Assembly (NCBI RefSeq): GCF_002218195.1
Contig: NZ_CP022336.1
Location: forward strand, 1,855,001 to 1,919,000
Direction: 5' to 3'
DNA: 64,000 bases
From: Sphingorhabdus sp. SMR4y
Lineage (GTDB): Bacteria; Pseudomonadota; Alphaproteobacteria; Sphingomonadales; Sphingomonadaceae
The position numbers and the translations under genes were made by a program. Of this stretch, positions 44,535 to 54,066 are shown piece by piece. The notes beneath the pieces were generated by a model. It did not search any database, had not been told where the DNA came from, and saw only the letters and a program-made list of their open reading frames with translations. Position 1 is the first letter of the stretch. Each line of letters starts with the position of its first letter.

Positions 44535-45761
44535 TCAAAGGTCTTTTGCAAGCCGCAATCCGCAGAACTGCCAGCGCTGGTGGGGATAAAAGAAATTGCG
44601 GTAAGTCGGACGGATATGGTCCGGTGGGGTAGCGACACTACCGCCTTTCAGCACCGCCTGGCCCGACATGAACTTGCCGTTATATTCGCCGACCGCCCCG
44701 TCGGCGGGCCTGAAACCGGGATAAGGCAGATAGGCGCTGCCGGTCCATTCCCACACAGCACCGCAATTGGGCAGACCTTTTTTCGCGGCTGTCTCCCATT
44801 CCGCTTCGGTCGGCAGGCGTGCACCCGCCCAGCTGGCATAAGCATCTGCCTCATAATGGCTGATATGTTGCACCGGCGCAAAAAGGTCGAGATCATGCTG
44901 TCCGCCCAGTCCGAACGCGGACCATTGCCGATCAGCCTCCCGGCTCCAATATAGCGGCGCGTCTATGCCTTCCCGCTGCACCCAGGCCCAACCGTCCGAG
45001 AGCCAGTGGCTGGCCTCTCGATAGCCGCCGTCGTCCATGAACGCGAGCCATTCGCCATTGGTTACCGGCCGGCTGGCTATGGCATGCGGATGAAGCAGCA
45101 CCGCATGACTCGGGCCTTCACAATCAAACGCGAATCCCCGTCCGTCATGGCCGACCTGATGGACACCCCTATCGCCCTCGATCCATTCCAGGGGCCCGCG
45201 CTCGGCTGCCGTAACCGGCGGCGCATGGCTATAGGCAGGCTTCAGTGGATTTCGGGAGAAGAGATGCAGAATATCGGTCAGCAGCAATTCCTGATGCTGC
45301 TGTTCATGGTTGAGGCCGAGTTCGACCAGATCAAGCAACCCGTCGGAAAATCCCTGCATCGCCTCGATCATCGCCTTGTCGACATGGGAACGATAGGCGA
45401 TCACCTCGGCGAGCGACGGGCGGGTCAGCAGGCCCCGTTCGGGCCTCGCATGCCGTGCGCCCTCGGCTTCATAATAGCTGTTGAACAAATAGGGATAAGC
45501 CTCGTCAAAGAGGTGATAGCCGACAACATGATCCCGCAGCAGGAAGGTTTCAAAAAACCAGCTGACATGGGCCAGATGCCATTTTGTCGGGGAAGCATCG
45601 TCCATCGATTGGGCCGTTGCATCGGCATCGCTCAGCCCTTCCGCGAGCCCGACCGAATGGTGCCGCACAGCCCGGTAACGGTCGAGCAACACATGCGCCC
45701 GGGATTCATCATGTGCGTCGGCCGCATGCGGAAGCGGGCGTTGTGGTTGGCTGGCGATCAA
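44535..45761 (-). CDS. egtB: Ergothioneine biosynthesis sulfoxide synthase EgtB
   Basis: A 408-residue nonhaem iron enzyme: a DinB-like four-helix domain with the metal ligands in KWHLAHVSWFFE and NHEQQHQELLL, followed by a formylglycine-generating-enzyme-like domain (EWLAFMDDGGY; RLPTEAEWETAAKKG; WEWTGSAY; LKGGSVATPPDHIRPTYRNF). It joins hercynine to a cysteine-type sulfur donor. Upstream of egtD. Confidence 0.93.
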   Translation of the reverse strand: MIASQPQRPLPHAADAHDESRAHVLLDRYRAVRHHSVGLAEGLSDADATAQSMDDASPTKWHLAHVSWFFETFLLRDHVVGYHLFDEAYPYLFNSYYEAEGARHARPERGLLTRPSLAEVIAYRSHVDKAMIEAMQGFSDGLLDLVELGLNHEQQHQELLLTDILHLFSRNPLKPAYSHAPPVTAAERGPLEWIEGDRGVHQVGHDGRGFAFDCEGPSHAVLLHPHAIASRPVTNGEWLAFMDDGGYREASHWLSDGWAWVQREGIDAPLYWSREADRQWSAFGLGGQHDLDLFAPVQHISHYEADAYASWAGARLPTEAEWETAAKKGLPNCGAVWEWTGSAYLPYPGFRPADGAVGEYNGKFMSGQAVLKGGSVATPPDHIRPTYRNFFYPHQRWQFCGLRLAKDL

Positions 45762-45880
45762 TCCTACTCCGGTGGCGGCTCTTATTCCCTTCAGAACATA
45801 GCGCGAACAATCATCAGGTCAACAACGCATCTTCCCGCCAGTTGGTTGCAAATAGTCGCAACGCCGCTCAAATTCGGGTT

Positions 45881-46459
45881 TTAGCGCGATGCTCCCGGCA
45901 CCCACAGAATATCGTCCTTGCCGCCCTTGTTGAGCGCTCTTCCGAGTACGAACAGATAGTCGGAAAGACGATTGATATAGGCCAGTGCCTGGGGGTTGAT
46001 TGACATATTTCTGCCTGCGGCGACGCAGGTCCGCTCGGCCCGCCGGGCAACCGAGCGAACCAGATGAATGGCTGCAGCGGCCTTCGTGCCACCAGGCAGA
46101 ATGAAACTGGTCAGCGGCTCAAGCTCCGCCGTCGCCGAGTCGATAGCCTTCTCCAGCCGCTCCACTTGTGACGGTACCACCCTCAGAACCATCTCCGAGG
46201 GGGTAAAATCATCCCCGTCGGCTGCCGGCGTAGCCAGATCGGCACCAAGATCAAACAGGTCGTTCTGGATGACACGCAAGGTCTGGACCAGCGTGTCATC
46301 GGCGATTTCACAAATCGCCACACCCAGCGCGCTGTTCAGTTCATCTACATCGCCGATTGCCGCCATCCGCGGATCATTCTTGGCAATGCGCGATCCGTCG
46401 ACCAGTCCGGTCGTGCCGTCATCGCCGGTTTTCGTGTAAATCTTGTTGAGCTTTACCAT
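45881..46459 (-). CDS. Cob(I)alamin adenosyltransferase, PduO type
   Basis: A 192-residue adenosyltransferase making adenosylcobalamin from cobalamin and ATP. N-terminal KIYTKTGDDGTTGLVDGSRI (ATP-binding), then DVDELNSALG, FILPGGTKAAAAIHLVRSVARRAER and NRLSDYLFVLGR. Twelve bp before it is the HIG1-like gene, so the two share a strand and maybe a message. Confidence 0.93.
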   Translation of the reverse strand: MVKLNKIYTKTGDDGTTGLVDGSRIAKNDPRMAAIGDVDELNSALGVAICEIADDTLVQTLRVIQNDLFDLGADLATPAADGDDFTPSEMVLRVVPSQVERLEKAIDSATAELEPLTSFILPGGTKAAAAIHLVRSVARRAERTCVAAGRNMSINPQALAYINRLSDYLFVLGRALNKGGKDDILWVPGASR

Positions 46460-46471
46460 CGGGAGAGCCGC

Positions 46472-46702
46472 CTAGCTCTGGCCTCCCGCCACAGCCAGCA
46501 ATATCACTACCAGAATGATCGCAATCGCCTGATATTTGACGCGGGCAAACATCATATCATTCTGCTTTTTGTGCGAAGCGGTAATGCCGTCGGAATCGAC
46601 GTCACCCGGCTCCATATTGGCGAAAGCGATCAGCCCGCGCACGAGTGCATAAACAACAGCACCTGCGGCTGCGACGATCATCAATATCAAAATGTAGCTC
46701 AT
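46472..46702 (-). CDS. HIG1-domain twin-transmembrane protein
   Basis: A 76-residue protein with two helices (residues about 4-27 and 56-72) joined by a polar loop (DSDGITASHKKQNDMMFARVKYQ); the loop plus second helix is the HIG_1_N pattern. Mitochondrial relatives assist respiratory complexes. Small but real: it fits between the gluQ and cobalamin adenosyltransferase genes without overlap. Confidence 0.82.
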   Translation of the reverse strand: MSYILILMIVAAAGAVVYALVRGLIAFANMEPGDVDSDGITASHKKQNDMMFARVKYQAIAIILVVILLAVAGGQS

Positions 46703-46711
46703 AAAATCACC

Positions 46712-47602
46712 TTAAGCCTGCGAAAGGGATATTCCAACCGGGAAGTGCCCCGATCTGAGTCCCTGCAACAGTCTATATCCGTCGTCACCCGCCTTTCGCA
46801 ATACGGACAAAGAGGCAGAATCCCTGCTTTTTGATAGTTTCCCGCCGTTTTCGTCGAGCAGAAGAGGGTGGTGGAAGTAGATCGGCGTCGGCAGGTCCAG
46901 CAGCGCCTGCAACAACCGGTGGATATCGGTCGAGGCAAACAGATCATCTCCGCGCACGACATGGCTGATCCCGTCACGGGCATCATCCAGTGTCACCGCG
47001 AGATGATAGGCAACCGGCATATCCTTGGGGACAAGAATGACATCGCCAAGCCGCTCGGGACGGCTCAACCGCTCGCCATGCCGTTCGTCCATCCATCGCA
47101 GCGGCCCCGTGACTGCAGACGCCTTTGCCACATCCAGCCGCCAGCTGTGCGGCTCCACAGACGCGCGCTGCCCTGCCAGTTCCGGAGCAAGATGGCGGCA
47201 CGTTCCCGGATAGATCGGACCGTCGGGCCCTTCCGGCTGCGGGCCGTCTTCCTGCACTTGCCGCAGGTCCGAGCGGGTGCAGAAACAGGGGTATAATAAT
47301 CCCATGGCCTTCAGCCGCTCGGCAGCGGCCGCGTAGCTGGCGAGCCGCCCGGACTGGAAAATGACATCCCCGTCCCAGACCAGACCCAGCCAGCGCAGGT
47401 CTTCCAGAATCGCTGTGACAAATTCAGGGCGGCTGCGGCCGCTGTCAATATCCTCGATCCTCAGCAGAAACCGGCCACCGCGTTCCCGCGCGAAATCATG
47501 CGCCACCATCGCGGCATAGGCGTGACCCAAATGCAACAATCCATTGGGGCTGGGGGCAAAACGCGCCACAATATGTCGATTTAATTGCCCACTTGACGTC
47601 AT
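46712..47602 (-). CDS. gluQ: Glutamyl-Q tRNA(Asp) synthetase
   Basis: A 296-residue truncated glutamyl-tRNA synthetase that attaches glutamate to queuosine-34 of tRNA-Asp. HIGH-type motif HLGH (in RFAPSPNGLLHLGHAYAAM), KMSKS-type KLSKSR, and zinc ligands in PCFCTRSDL with a later Cys (YPGTCRHL). No anticodon-binding domain, which separates it from GluRS. Links with queF in queuosine metabolism. Confidence 0.93.
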   Translation of the reverse strand: MTSSGQLNRHIVARFAPSPNGLLHLGHAYAAMVAHDFARERGGRFLLRIEDIDSGRSRPEFVTAILEDLRWLGLVWDGDVIFQSGRLASYAAAAERLKAMGLLYPCFCTRSDLRQVQEDGPQPEGPDGPIYPGTCRHLAPELAGQRASVEPHSWRLDVAKASAVTGPLRWMDERHGERLSRPERLGDVILVPKDMPVAYHLAVTLDDARDGISHVVRGDDLFASTDIHRLLQALLDLPTPIYFHHPLLLDENGGKLSKSRDSASLSVLRKAGDDGYRLLQGLRSGHFPVGISLSQA

Positions 47603-47689
47603 AAGCCGGATATTGTTCTTTGTGTAACAGTCATGTCACGTTCTTAGGCATAAAGAACAGACAGTAAAGGACAAGGGAGACAGACGCTT

Positions 47690-48256
47690 ATGTATCACCC
47701 CGACCTGCAAAGGCATCCGGAAAGCTGCCCGTCGCTTGTCCTCAACGCCGATTATACGCCCCTGTCTTATTATCCGCTCAGCCTGTGGCCCTGGCAAACC
47801 GCGATCAAGGCGGTGTTTCTCGACCGGGTAGACATTGTTTCCAGCTACGAACGCGAAGTGCACAGCCCCAATCTGGACATGAAAATTCCGTCCGTGATTG
47901 CGCTGAAGAAATATATCAAGCCTTCCGAATATCCGGCCTTCACGCGCTTCAATCTGTTTTTACGCGACAAGTTCGAATGCCAATATTGCGGTTCACCGGA
48001 CAATCTGACCTTCGATCATGTCATTCCGCGCCGGCAGAAAGGCCGCACGACCTGGGAAAATGTCGCCACCGCCTGCCTGCCCTGCAATCTCAAGAAGGGC
48101 GGTCGCACACCCCAGGAAGCGCACATGCAGCTGGCCAACCGACCGATCAAGCCGACCAGCTGGCATCTGCAGGAACATGGCCGGGCCTTCCCGCCCAATT
48201 TCCTGCACGACACTTGGCATGACTGGCTCTACTGGGATATTGAACTGGAAAGCTGA
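47690..48256 (+). CDS. HNH endonuclease-fold protein
   Basis: A 188-residue protein whose C-terminal half is an HNH domain: CQYCGSPDNLTFDHVIPRRQKGRT with WENVATACLPCNLKKGG (two CXXC pairs binding zinc, His as the catalytic base). The N-terminal 90 residues (LNADYTPLSYYPLSLWPWQTAIKAVFLDRV) are shared with a widespread bacterial single-copy family of unknown role. SD AAGGGAGA. No sign of a homing element around it. Confidence 0.88.
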   Translation: MYHPDLQRHPESCPSLVLNADYTPLSYYPLSLWPWQTAIKAVFLDRVDIVSSYEREVHSPNLDMKIPSVIALKKYIKPSEYPAFTRFNLFLRDKFECQYCGSPDNLTFDHVIPRRQKGRTTWENVATACLPCNLKKGGRTPQEAHMQLANRPIKPTSWHLQEHGRAFPPNFLHDTWHDWLYWDIELES

Positions 48257-48271
48257 TCGCGACAATATTCT

Positions 48272-48988
48272 CTAGTCCCGTATCCCGAGAAACCGGAATG
48301 TCTGCCCCAGGCTATTGAATATCCCATGCGCGAATATCAGCGGCATGATATTCTTGCGGCCGATCCAAAGGTAGAGCATCGCAAAGGCAAAGCCGCCGAC
48401 TCCGGTAATCAGCGCACCGTGCATCCCTTGATAATAATAATGCCGGTAGCCAAAGAAAACCGAAGAGAACAGGGCTGCGCCGATATCGGTCCGCCAGCTT
48501 CCGCCAAAGGCCGTGCTCGTCCGGTCGATCACAAAGGCGCGAAACAGCAGTTCCTCGAAAAACGACCCGTGGGTCCAGACGAGGAGCATCATCCCGATAT
48601 AGGCAGCGAGATTGCCTTCGATATGATCAAACCGGCCGCTAGTGCCGACATCTTCGAAAAATGCATCGGCGAAAAGTTGCATCAGCTGCGTTGCCGCTAT
48701 GAACAGGCCCATCGAAAGCAGCGTCAGACCAATGGTCTTCCACCAGTTTACGGGCCAGCGCAGGCCCAGGTCTTTCCAGCCCAGCCCCCTGCGCCGCAAC
48801 AATATCGTTCCGACAAGCATCGCCGAGAATGTCGATGCAGGGCCGGCGTAGAGATAGCTGAAGGGCAGGACCGACTGCTTGACGATGACAAGAACCGCCA
48901 GAATGATCAGCAGGTCAGCCAGAGCGCCGAGATCAAACCGCTTTCCCGACATCTCCGGTCCGAGTTCCCTATCCGTTGTCGCTGACAT
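48272..48988 (-). CDS. CPBP-family intramembrane metalloprotease
   Basis: A membrane protein of about 238 residues with six or more helices and the CPBP (Abi/CAAX-protease-like) motifs: EELLFRAF (Glu-Glu and Arg), the YRHYYYQGMHG region, and FAHGIFNSLG with His and Asn. ATG at 48988 chosen for the GGAAGG site; the frame runs 15 bp further. Its promoter region carries an overlapping palindrome (see 49008-49022). Confidence 0.85.
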   Translation of the reverse strand: MSATTDRELGPEMSGKRFDLGALADLLIILAVLVIVKQSVLPFSYLYAGPASTFSAMLVGTILLRRRGLGWKDLGLRWPVNWWKTIGLTLLSMGLFIAATQLMQLFADAFFEDVGTSGRFDHIEGNLAAYIGMMLLVWTHGSFFEELLFRAFVIDRTSTAFGGSWRTDIGAALFSSVFFGYRHYYYQGMHGALITGVGGFAFAMLYLWIGRKNIMPLIFAHGIFNSLGQTFRFLGIRD

Positions 48989-49007
48989 CCAACCGCCTTC
49001 CATTCAG

Positions 49008-49022
49008 TAGTGTATTACACTA
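49008..49022. promoter_or_regulatory. Perfect palindromic operator candidate over the CPBP promoter -10
   Basis: TAGTGTA-T-TACACTA is a perfect 7-1-7 palindrome. It covers the -10 hexamer of the minus-strand promoter, so a dimeric repressor bound here would block it. The TGTA-N-TACA core is like GntR-family sites. No regulator gene is adjacent. Confidence 0.5.
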
Positions 49023-49040
49023 ATATAACACTTGTTGTAA
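49012..49040 (-). promoter_or_regulatory. Sigma-70-like promoter of the CPBP protease gene
   Basis: Read on the minus strand: -35 TTACAA (49035-49040), exactly 17 bp spacer, -10 TAATAC (49012-49017). The start would fall near 49005, about 16 bp before the CPBP ATG. Confidence 0.55.
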
Positions 49041-49098
49041 TTGCCGCAAGCTTGCAGAATTTCTTGACCGCTGCGTCGCTGCAGTGCAGCATATCGCC

Positions 49099-51786
49099 AT
49101 GACAGAATCCCTCACCGTCCGCCAAAATCCAGACATCAAATATCTCGGCAAATTGCTGGGCGACGTCATACGTTCCTATGGCGGGGAGGATCTTTACCGG
49201 CGTACCGAATATATTCGCTCGACCAGCGTCGATCGCCATCGCGGTCTCGCCGATGCGGATGCGATTGATCCCGGCCTTGATGCGCTGTCGCTCGACGAGA
49301 CGCTCGCCTTCGTCCGCGGATTCATGCTCTTTTCCCTGCTCGCCAATCTTGCCGAGGACCGGCAGGGCGTGGCGGCGGAAAAAGGCGCCACGGTGGTCGA
49401 GGCGATCGAACTGCTGGCCAGCGAGGGCGTGGACCGGGACGCGATCCTGCATCTGCTCGAAGACGCGCTGATCGCGCCGGTGCTCACCGCCCATCCGACC
49501 GAAGTGCGGCGCAAGAGCATCATCGACCATAAATCCCGAATTGCCGAACTGCTGCTGATGAAGGACGAGGGAGAGGAAGAAACCCCGCAAGGCGACATGC
49601 TCGACGCCGCGATCCTGCGCCAGATCGCCCTGCTCTGGCAGACCCGTCCGCTGCGCCGCGAACGTCTGTTCGTCACCGACGAAGTGCAGATTTCGCAAAG
49701 CTATATGAAAGACGTGTTCCTGCCCGTGCTGCCCCGGCTCTATGCCAAATGGGAGCGGACTTTGGGCGCGCGGCTGCCGAGTTTCCTGAAACTCAACAGC
49801 TGGATCGGCGGCGACCGGGACGGCAATCCCTTTGTCGACGCCGGCGCGATGGAGGAAGCCCTGTCGCGCGCGGCGGAGACCGTTATCGGCTATTATCTGA
49901 TGTGCGTTCACACTCTGGGCGCCGAACTGTCGATCTCCACCGAACTGGCCGACGTGCCCGAAGCGGTCCTCGAACTCGCCGAGGCCAGTGGCGATGATTC
50001 GCTCAGTCGCAAGGACGAGCCCTATCGCCGCGCCTTGTCCGGCATCTATGCAAAATTGTCGGCGACCCACCTCAAGCTGTGCGGTCATGTGCCGGGCCGC
50101 GCGTCGACGATTACCGCCGAGGCCTATGACAATCCGCAGCAGTTACGCGAGGAACTGGTCATTCTGGCGCAGGGTCTCAAGTCGGCCGGCAAGGGCGTCT
50201 TTGCAACTTCCGGAGCGCTTGGCCGCCTGATCCGCACAGTCGAACTGTTCGGCTTCCACCTTGCCACGCTTGATATGCGCCAGAACAGCAAAGTGCATGA
50301 GCGGGTTGTAGCAGAATTGCTGAAACAGGCCGGCGTCGAAGACGATTATCTGGCGCTCGACGAAGCGGCGCGGGTCAAGCGGCTCCGCGCCGAGCTGGCC
50401 AATAACCGCCCGCTGGCAAGCCCGTGGATCACCTATAGCGACGAGACCGCGAAAGAATTGTCGATCATCCGCGCGGCTGCCGAAGCGCACCGGAAATATG
50501 GCCCCGAGGTCATCACCAATTATAATATCAGCAACGGCGAGAGCGTTTCCGATATATTGGAAGTCTACGTCCTGTTGATGGAAACCGGCCTCTATCATGC
50601 GCCCACCGAAGACAATGCTTCACCATCCTGCCCGGTCATGGCGGTGCCGCTTTTCGAAACCGTCGCCGATCTGGAAAATGCGCCGCAGGTGATGACCGAT
50701 TTCTTTGCCCTGCCCGAGATGCACGCGCTCGCAAAAGGTCGTGGTCATCAGGAAGTGATGATTGGCTATTCCGACAGCAACAAGGACGGCGGCTACCTGA
50801 CCTCGACCTGGAGCCTGTTCAAGGCGAGCGATGCACTGACCCCGATATTCGCCGAGGCGGGCATCAAGATGCAGCTGTTCCACGGACGCGGCGGTGCTGT
50901 GGGCCGTGGCGGTGGTTCCGCCTTCGGTGCCATCAAGGCGCAGCCCAAGGGCACCGTCGCCGGGCGCGTCCGGATCACCGAACAGGGCGAAGTGATCGCT
51001 GCCAAATATGGTACCGAAGATGTCGCCGAAGCCAATCTGGAGGCGATGACCTCGGCCGTACTGATCAATTCGCTCGAACCCGACCGGACCGACGACAAGA
51101 TACAGGCCGACCATGCCGCTGCGATGGACGAAATCTCGCAAGTCGCGTTCACCGAATATCGCGATCTTGTCTATGGCGACGACAGCTTCCGGACCTTTTT
51201 CCGGCAGATGACACCGCTGACGGAAATCGCCAAACTGAAGATCGGCTCGCGACCCGCCAGCCGCACGACAAGCGACAAGATCGAGGATCTGCGCGCCATC
51301 CCCTGGGTATTCAGCTGGGCACAGGCCCGGGTGATGCTGCCCGGCTGGTATGGTGTCGGACAGGCGCTACAGGCCTTTGACGACAAGGCGAAGCTGAAGG
51401 ATATGGCGCAAAGCTGGCCCTTTTTTCAGGCCTCGCTCTCCAACATGGAAATGGTGCTGGCCAAGTCCGATATGGGTATTGCCGCCCGCTATGCCGGGCT
51501 GGTCGAGGATCAGGACATGGGCCAGGCATTTTTCGACCGTATCCGCTCGAGCTGGTACCAGACGCGCGACATATTGCTTGAAATTACCGATCAGCCCCAT
51601 CTGCTGGCGAAAAGCCCGGCGCTGTTCAACAGTATCGAGTTGCGCCTGCCCTATATCGAACCACTCAACCATCTCCAGATCGAACTGATGAAGCGGCTGC
51701 GCGCCGGGGAAGATGATCCACGTATCGGCGAAGGGATCCAGCTGTCGCTCAACGCCATCGCCACCGCGCTACGCAACAGCGGCTGA
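49099..51786 (+). CDS. ppc: Phosphoenolpyruvate carboxylase
   Basis: An enzyme of about 895 residues fixing bicarbonate onto PEP to give oxaloacetate (anaplerosis). VLTAHPTEVRRKSI holds the catalytic His; NSWIGGDRDGNPFV, SDSNKDGGYLTSTW and FHGRGGAVGRGGG are the family blocks; it ends ALRNSG, where many family members end in RNTG. The ATG at 49099 (MTESL) is preferred to an in-frame GTG at 49084. Neither has a strong SD. Full length. Confidence 0.95.
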   Translation: MTESLTVRQNPDIKYLGKLLGDVIRSYGGEDLYRRTEYIRSTSVDRHRGLADADAIDPGLDALSLDETLAFVRGFMLFSLLANLAEDRQGVAAEKGATVVEAIELLASEGVDRDAILHLLEDALIAPVLTAHPTEVRRKSIIDHKSRIAELLLMKDEGEEETPQGDMLDAAILRQIALLWQTRPLRRERLFVTDEVQISQSYMKDVFLPVLPRLYAKWERTLGARLPSFLKLNSWIGGDRDGNPFVDAGAMEEALSRAAETVIGYYLMCVHTLGAELSISTELADVPEAVLELAEASGDDSLSRKDEPYRRALSGIYAKLSATHLKLCGHVPGRASTITAEAYDNPQQLREELVILAQGLKSAGKGVFATSGALGRLIRTVELFGFHLATLDMRQNSKVHERVVAELLKQAGVEDDYLALDEAARVKRLRAELANNRPLASPWITYSDETAKELSIIRAAAEAHRKYGPEVITNYNISNGESVSDILEVYVLLMETGLYHAPTEDNASPSCPVMAVPLFETVADLENAPQVMTDFFALPEMHALAKGRGHQEVMIGYSDSNKDGGYLTSTWSLFKASDALTPIFAEAGIKMQLFHGRGGAVGRGGGSAFGAIKAQPKGTVAGRVRITEQGEVIAAKYGTEDVAEANLEAMTSAVLINSLEPDRTDDKIQADHAAAMDEISQVAFTEYRDLVYGDDSFRTFFRQMTPLTEIAKLKIGSRPASRTTSDKIEDLRAIPWVFSWAQARVMLPGWYGVGQALQAFDDKAKLKDMAQSWPFFQASLSNMEMVLAKSDMGIAARYAGLVEDQDMGQAFFDRIRSSWYQTRDILLEITDQPHLLAKSPALFNSIELRLPYIEPLNHLQIELMKRLRAGEDDPRIGEGIQLSLNAIATALRNSG

Positions 51787-51823
51787 CGATCAGGCCGCCT
51801 TACAGCCTGCACAAAGGAAATTC

Positions 51824-51850
51824 CGCTGTCCGCCGGACAGCGATTCTTCC
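51824..51850 (+). terminator. Likely ppc transcript-end hairpin
   Basis: Perfect 8-bp stem CGCTGTCC / GGACAGCG with a 3-base loop, 37 bp after the ppc stop, followed by ATTCTTCC. The U-tract is weak, so it may only stall or protect the transcript end. Confidence 0.5.
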
Positions 51851-51915
51851 GAGCATTTTTGTCAGTCGCTTGCGCCATTTTCCGCGCCTAGACTTCTCCG
51901 AAACAGGAGAGATTC

Positions 51916-54054
51916 ATGGCTGTCGAGACCAAGCGTAGTTTTTGTCGTTTTTGCCACGCAAGTTGCGCAATGATCGTCGAGGTGGAGGACGATAAGGTCA
52001 AATCCGTGCGCGGTGACAAGGAAGACCATCTGTTCCACGGTTACACCTGCATCAAGGGACGCCAGCTGCCCGACATGCACAATCTTCCCGACCGGATGAT
52101 CACCAGCAAGATCCGCCAGCCCGATGGCAGCTTCAGGGACATCTCAACCGCCGAAGCACTGAAACTCGCCGGCGAGCAAATGAAGAAAATGGTCGAGGAA
52201 CACGGCCCGCACAGCATCGCTGTCTACTGCGGCACCAATGCTTTCCAGAACAGCGCCGTGCTCGGCACGTCCTACGCATTCGCCCAGGGCATCGGTTCGC
52301 GCAACTGGTATACCAGCGTCACGGTCGATCAGCCGGCCAAGGTTTTTACCACCGCCCGCTATGGCATGTGGATGGGCGGCGGCAACGCCTTCACCGAATC
52401 CGACGTGGCGATGTTTGTCGGCAATAATCCGATCGTTTCCCATTATTCCGGTGGCATGCCGACATCCTCGCCATCGCGCGGCCTGCGTGACGCCAAGGCG
52501 CGCGGCCTGAAAGTCATCGTCGCCGATCCGAGGGTCAGCGAGATGGGCAAATTGGCGGATATCTATCTTCCCGTGAAACCAGGCGAAGATCCTGCCCTGC
52601 TCGCCGGCATGCTCAACGTGATTTTCGAAGAGAAGCTCTACGACCAGAATTTCGTCGCCGCCCATGTCGATGGCGTGGAAGAGCTGGAAGCCGCGGTCAA
52701 ACATATGACTCCGGACATCGCCGCGAAGCGCGCCGGGGTCGAGAAGGATCAGCTGGTCGCCGCCGCCCGCATGTTCGCCGGCGCAAACAAGGGCCGCGTC
52801 GTCACCGGCACCGGTCCCGAAATGGCCGGCAACGGCACGCTGACCGAATATCTCGTGGCTTCGCTCAACATCCTGTGTGCCCGTTTCAATCAGGAAGGCG
52901 AGCGGGTATCCGCGCCGATGGTCTTCAACCCGCTGATGGGCGGACCGAAAAAGGCGCAAGTCGCACCGAAGATGCCGACCTTTGGCGAAGGTTTCCCCAA
53001 ATCACGGATCAGGGGCCTGGGTCATCTCGGCAAGGAAATGCCATGCAATGTGCTGGCCGATGAAATCCTGACGCCCGGCGATGGTCAGGTCAGGGCGCTG
53101 ATCTCGATCGGCGGCAACCCCGAAATCGCCTTTCCGGACCAGCAGAAAGTCCGCCGCGCGCTCGACGAATGCGAATTGTTCATCCAGATCGACCCATGGA
53201 TGTCGGCCAGCGCCAGACGCGCCGACATGATCCTGGCGCCGAGCATGTGTCTGGAACGCGAGGACATCAACAATGTGTCGGACGCTTTCACCGAGGAAGC
53301 CTATGGCCATTATACCGAGGCGATGGTGCCTCCGCCGGGCGATACAATGGACGAATATGAAATGCTCTGGTGGCTGGCCAAGCATATGGGCATCGAAATG
53401 AATTTCCCCGGCGGCCCGGTCTCGATGGAGACCTGTCCTGACAAGGCGACCGTCCTCGACCTGATTTCCGAAGGCTCGCTGCTCAAACCGAGCAAGGCCA
53501 AGGCCGATGCCGCCGCACTGGAGCGCAAAGGCGCCGCCATCACGTATGACGAACTCCATCCCGTCGTTGGTCCGGCCGATCCGGACGCGCAGGAGAAATT
53601 TGATCTCAACGCTGGCGCCATGCCCAGCGAACTGATCGATTATGCCGCCAATGATCCGGTCGAGAGCGGTTTCGATTTCCGCCTCATCTCCCGCCGGTCC
53701 AAGCATCGCTATAACAGCAACGGCCACACCTTCCCGAAACTGGTCGAGAAAATGCCGACGAACCCGGCCTTTTTCAACCCTGCCGATCTCGCCGCAGCCG
53801 GCATCGAAGACGGCGCGATCATCGAAATAAGCTCACCGACCGCCTCGATTTTCGGTCTCGCCAAAGCGGACGACAAGGTCCGTCCTGGCGTTATCTCGAT
53901 GAGCCATGCGTTCGGCGACAGCGAGGCCGGTAAGGACGATGTGATGACCAAGGGCGGCTCGACCAACCGCTTGATCGTCGACAATGACCATATCGACCCG
54001 ATAACCGGCCAGGCCATGCAAAGCGCAATCCCGGTCAAAATTGCCGCGGCCTAG
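51916..54054 (+). CDS. Molybdopterin-dependent oxidoreductase (formate dehydrogenase/nitrate reductase superfamily), cytoplasmic
   Basis: A 712-residue DMSO-reductase-family enzyme. An N-terminal [4Fe-4S] site (Cys10, 13, 17, 45), then the bis-MGD domains (GTNAFQNSAVLG; AMFVGNNPIVSHYSG; VIVADPRVSEMGKLADIYLP; ALISIGGNPEIAFPD) and the C-terminal cap (FNPADLAAAGIEDGAIIEI). No Tat signal, so cytoplasmic. No partner Fe-S or membrane subunit follows; instead a Rieske oxygenase 12 bp later and then an SDR. SD AGGAGA. Substrate unknown. Confidence 0.88.
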   Translation: MAVETKRSFCRFCHASCAMIVEVEDDKVKSVRGDKEDHLFHGYTCIKGRQLPDMHNLPDRMITSKIRQPDGSFRDISTAEALKLAGEQMKKMVEEHGPHSIAVYCGTNAFQNSAVLGTSYAFAQGIGSRNWYTSVTVDQPAKVFTTARYGMWMGGGNAFTESDVAMFVGNNPIVSHYSGGMPTSSPSRGLRDAKARGLKVIVADPRVSEMGKLADIYLPVKPGEDPALLAGMLNVIFEEKLYDQNFVAAHVDGVEELEAAVKHMTPDIAAKRAGVEKDQLVAAARMFAGANKGRVVTGTGPEMAGNGTLTEYLVASLNILCARFNQEGERVSAPMVFNPLMGGPKKAQVAPKMPTFGEGFPKSRIRGLGHLGKEMPCNVLADEILTPGDGQVRALISIGGNPEIAFPDQQKVRRALDECELFIQIDPWMSASARRADMILAPSMCLEREDINNVSDAFTEEAYGHYTEAMVPPPGDTMDEYEMLWWLAKHMGIEMNFPGGPVSMETCPDKATVLDLISEGSLLKPSKAKADAAALERKGAAITYDELHPVVGPADPDAQEKFDLNAGAMPSELIDYAANDPVESGFDFRLISRRSKHRYNSNGHTFPKLVEKMPTNPAFFNPADLAAAGIEDGAIIEISSPTASIFGLAKADDKVRPGVISMSHAFGDSEAGKDDVMTKGGSTNRLIVDNDHIDPITGQAMQSAIPVKIAAA

Positions 54055-54066
54055 GAGGGCAATGCC

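Noticed and set aside
45881-46459. Cobalamin adenosyltransferase gene as part of a B12 operon or riboswitch-controlled unit
   Set aside because: No other cobalamin gene and no B12-box-like leader seen near it.
47690-48256. HNH gene as a homing or mobile element
   Set aside because: No flanking repeats, intron or intein signs; it belongs to a widespread single-copy bacterial family and has normal codon use.
49015-50088. A minus-strand 357-codon frame opposite the ppc start
   Set aside because: Composition artefact of a GC-rich gene; ppc motifs on the plus strand are unambiguous.
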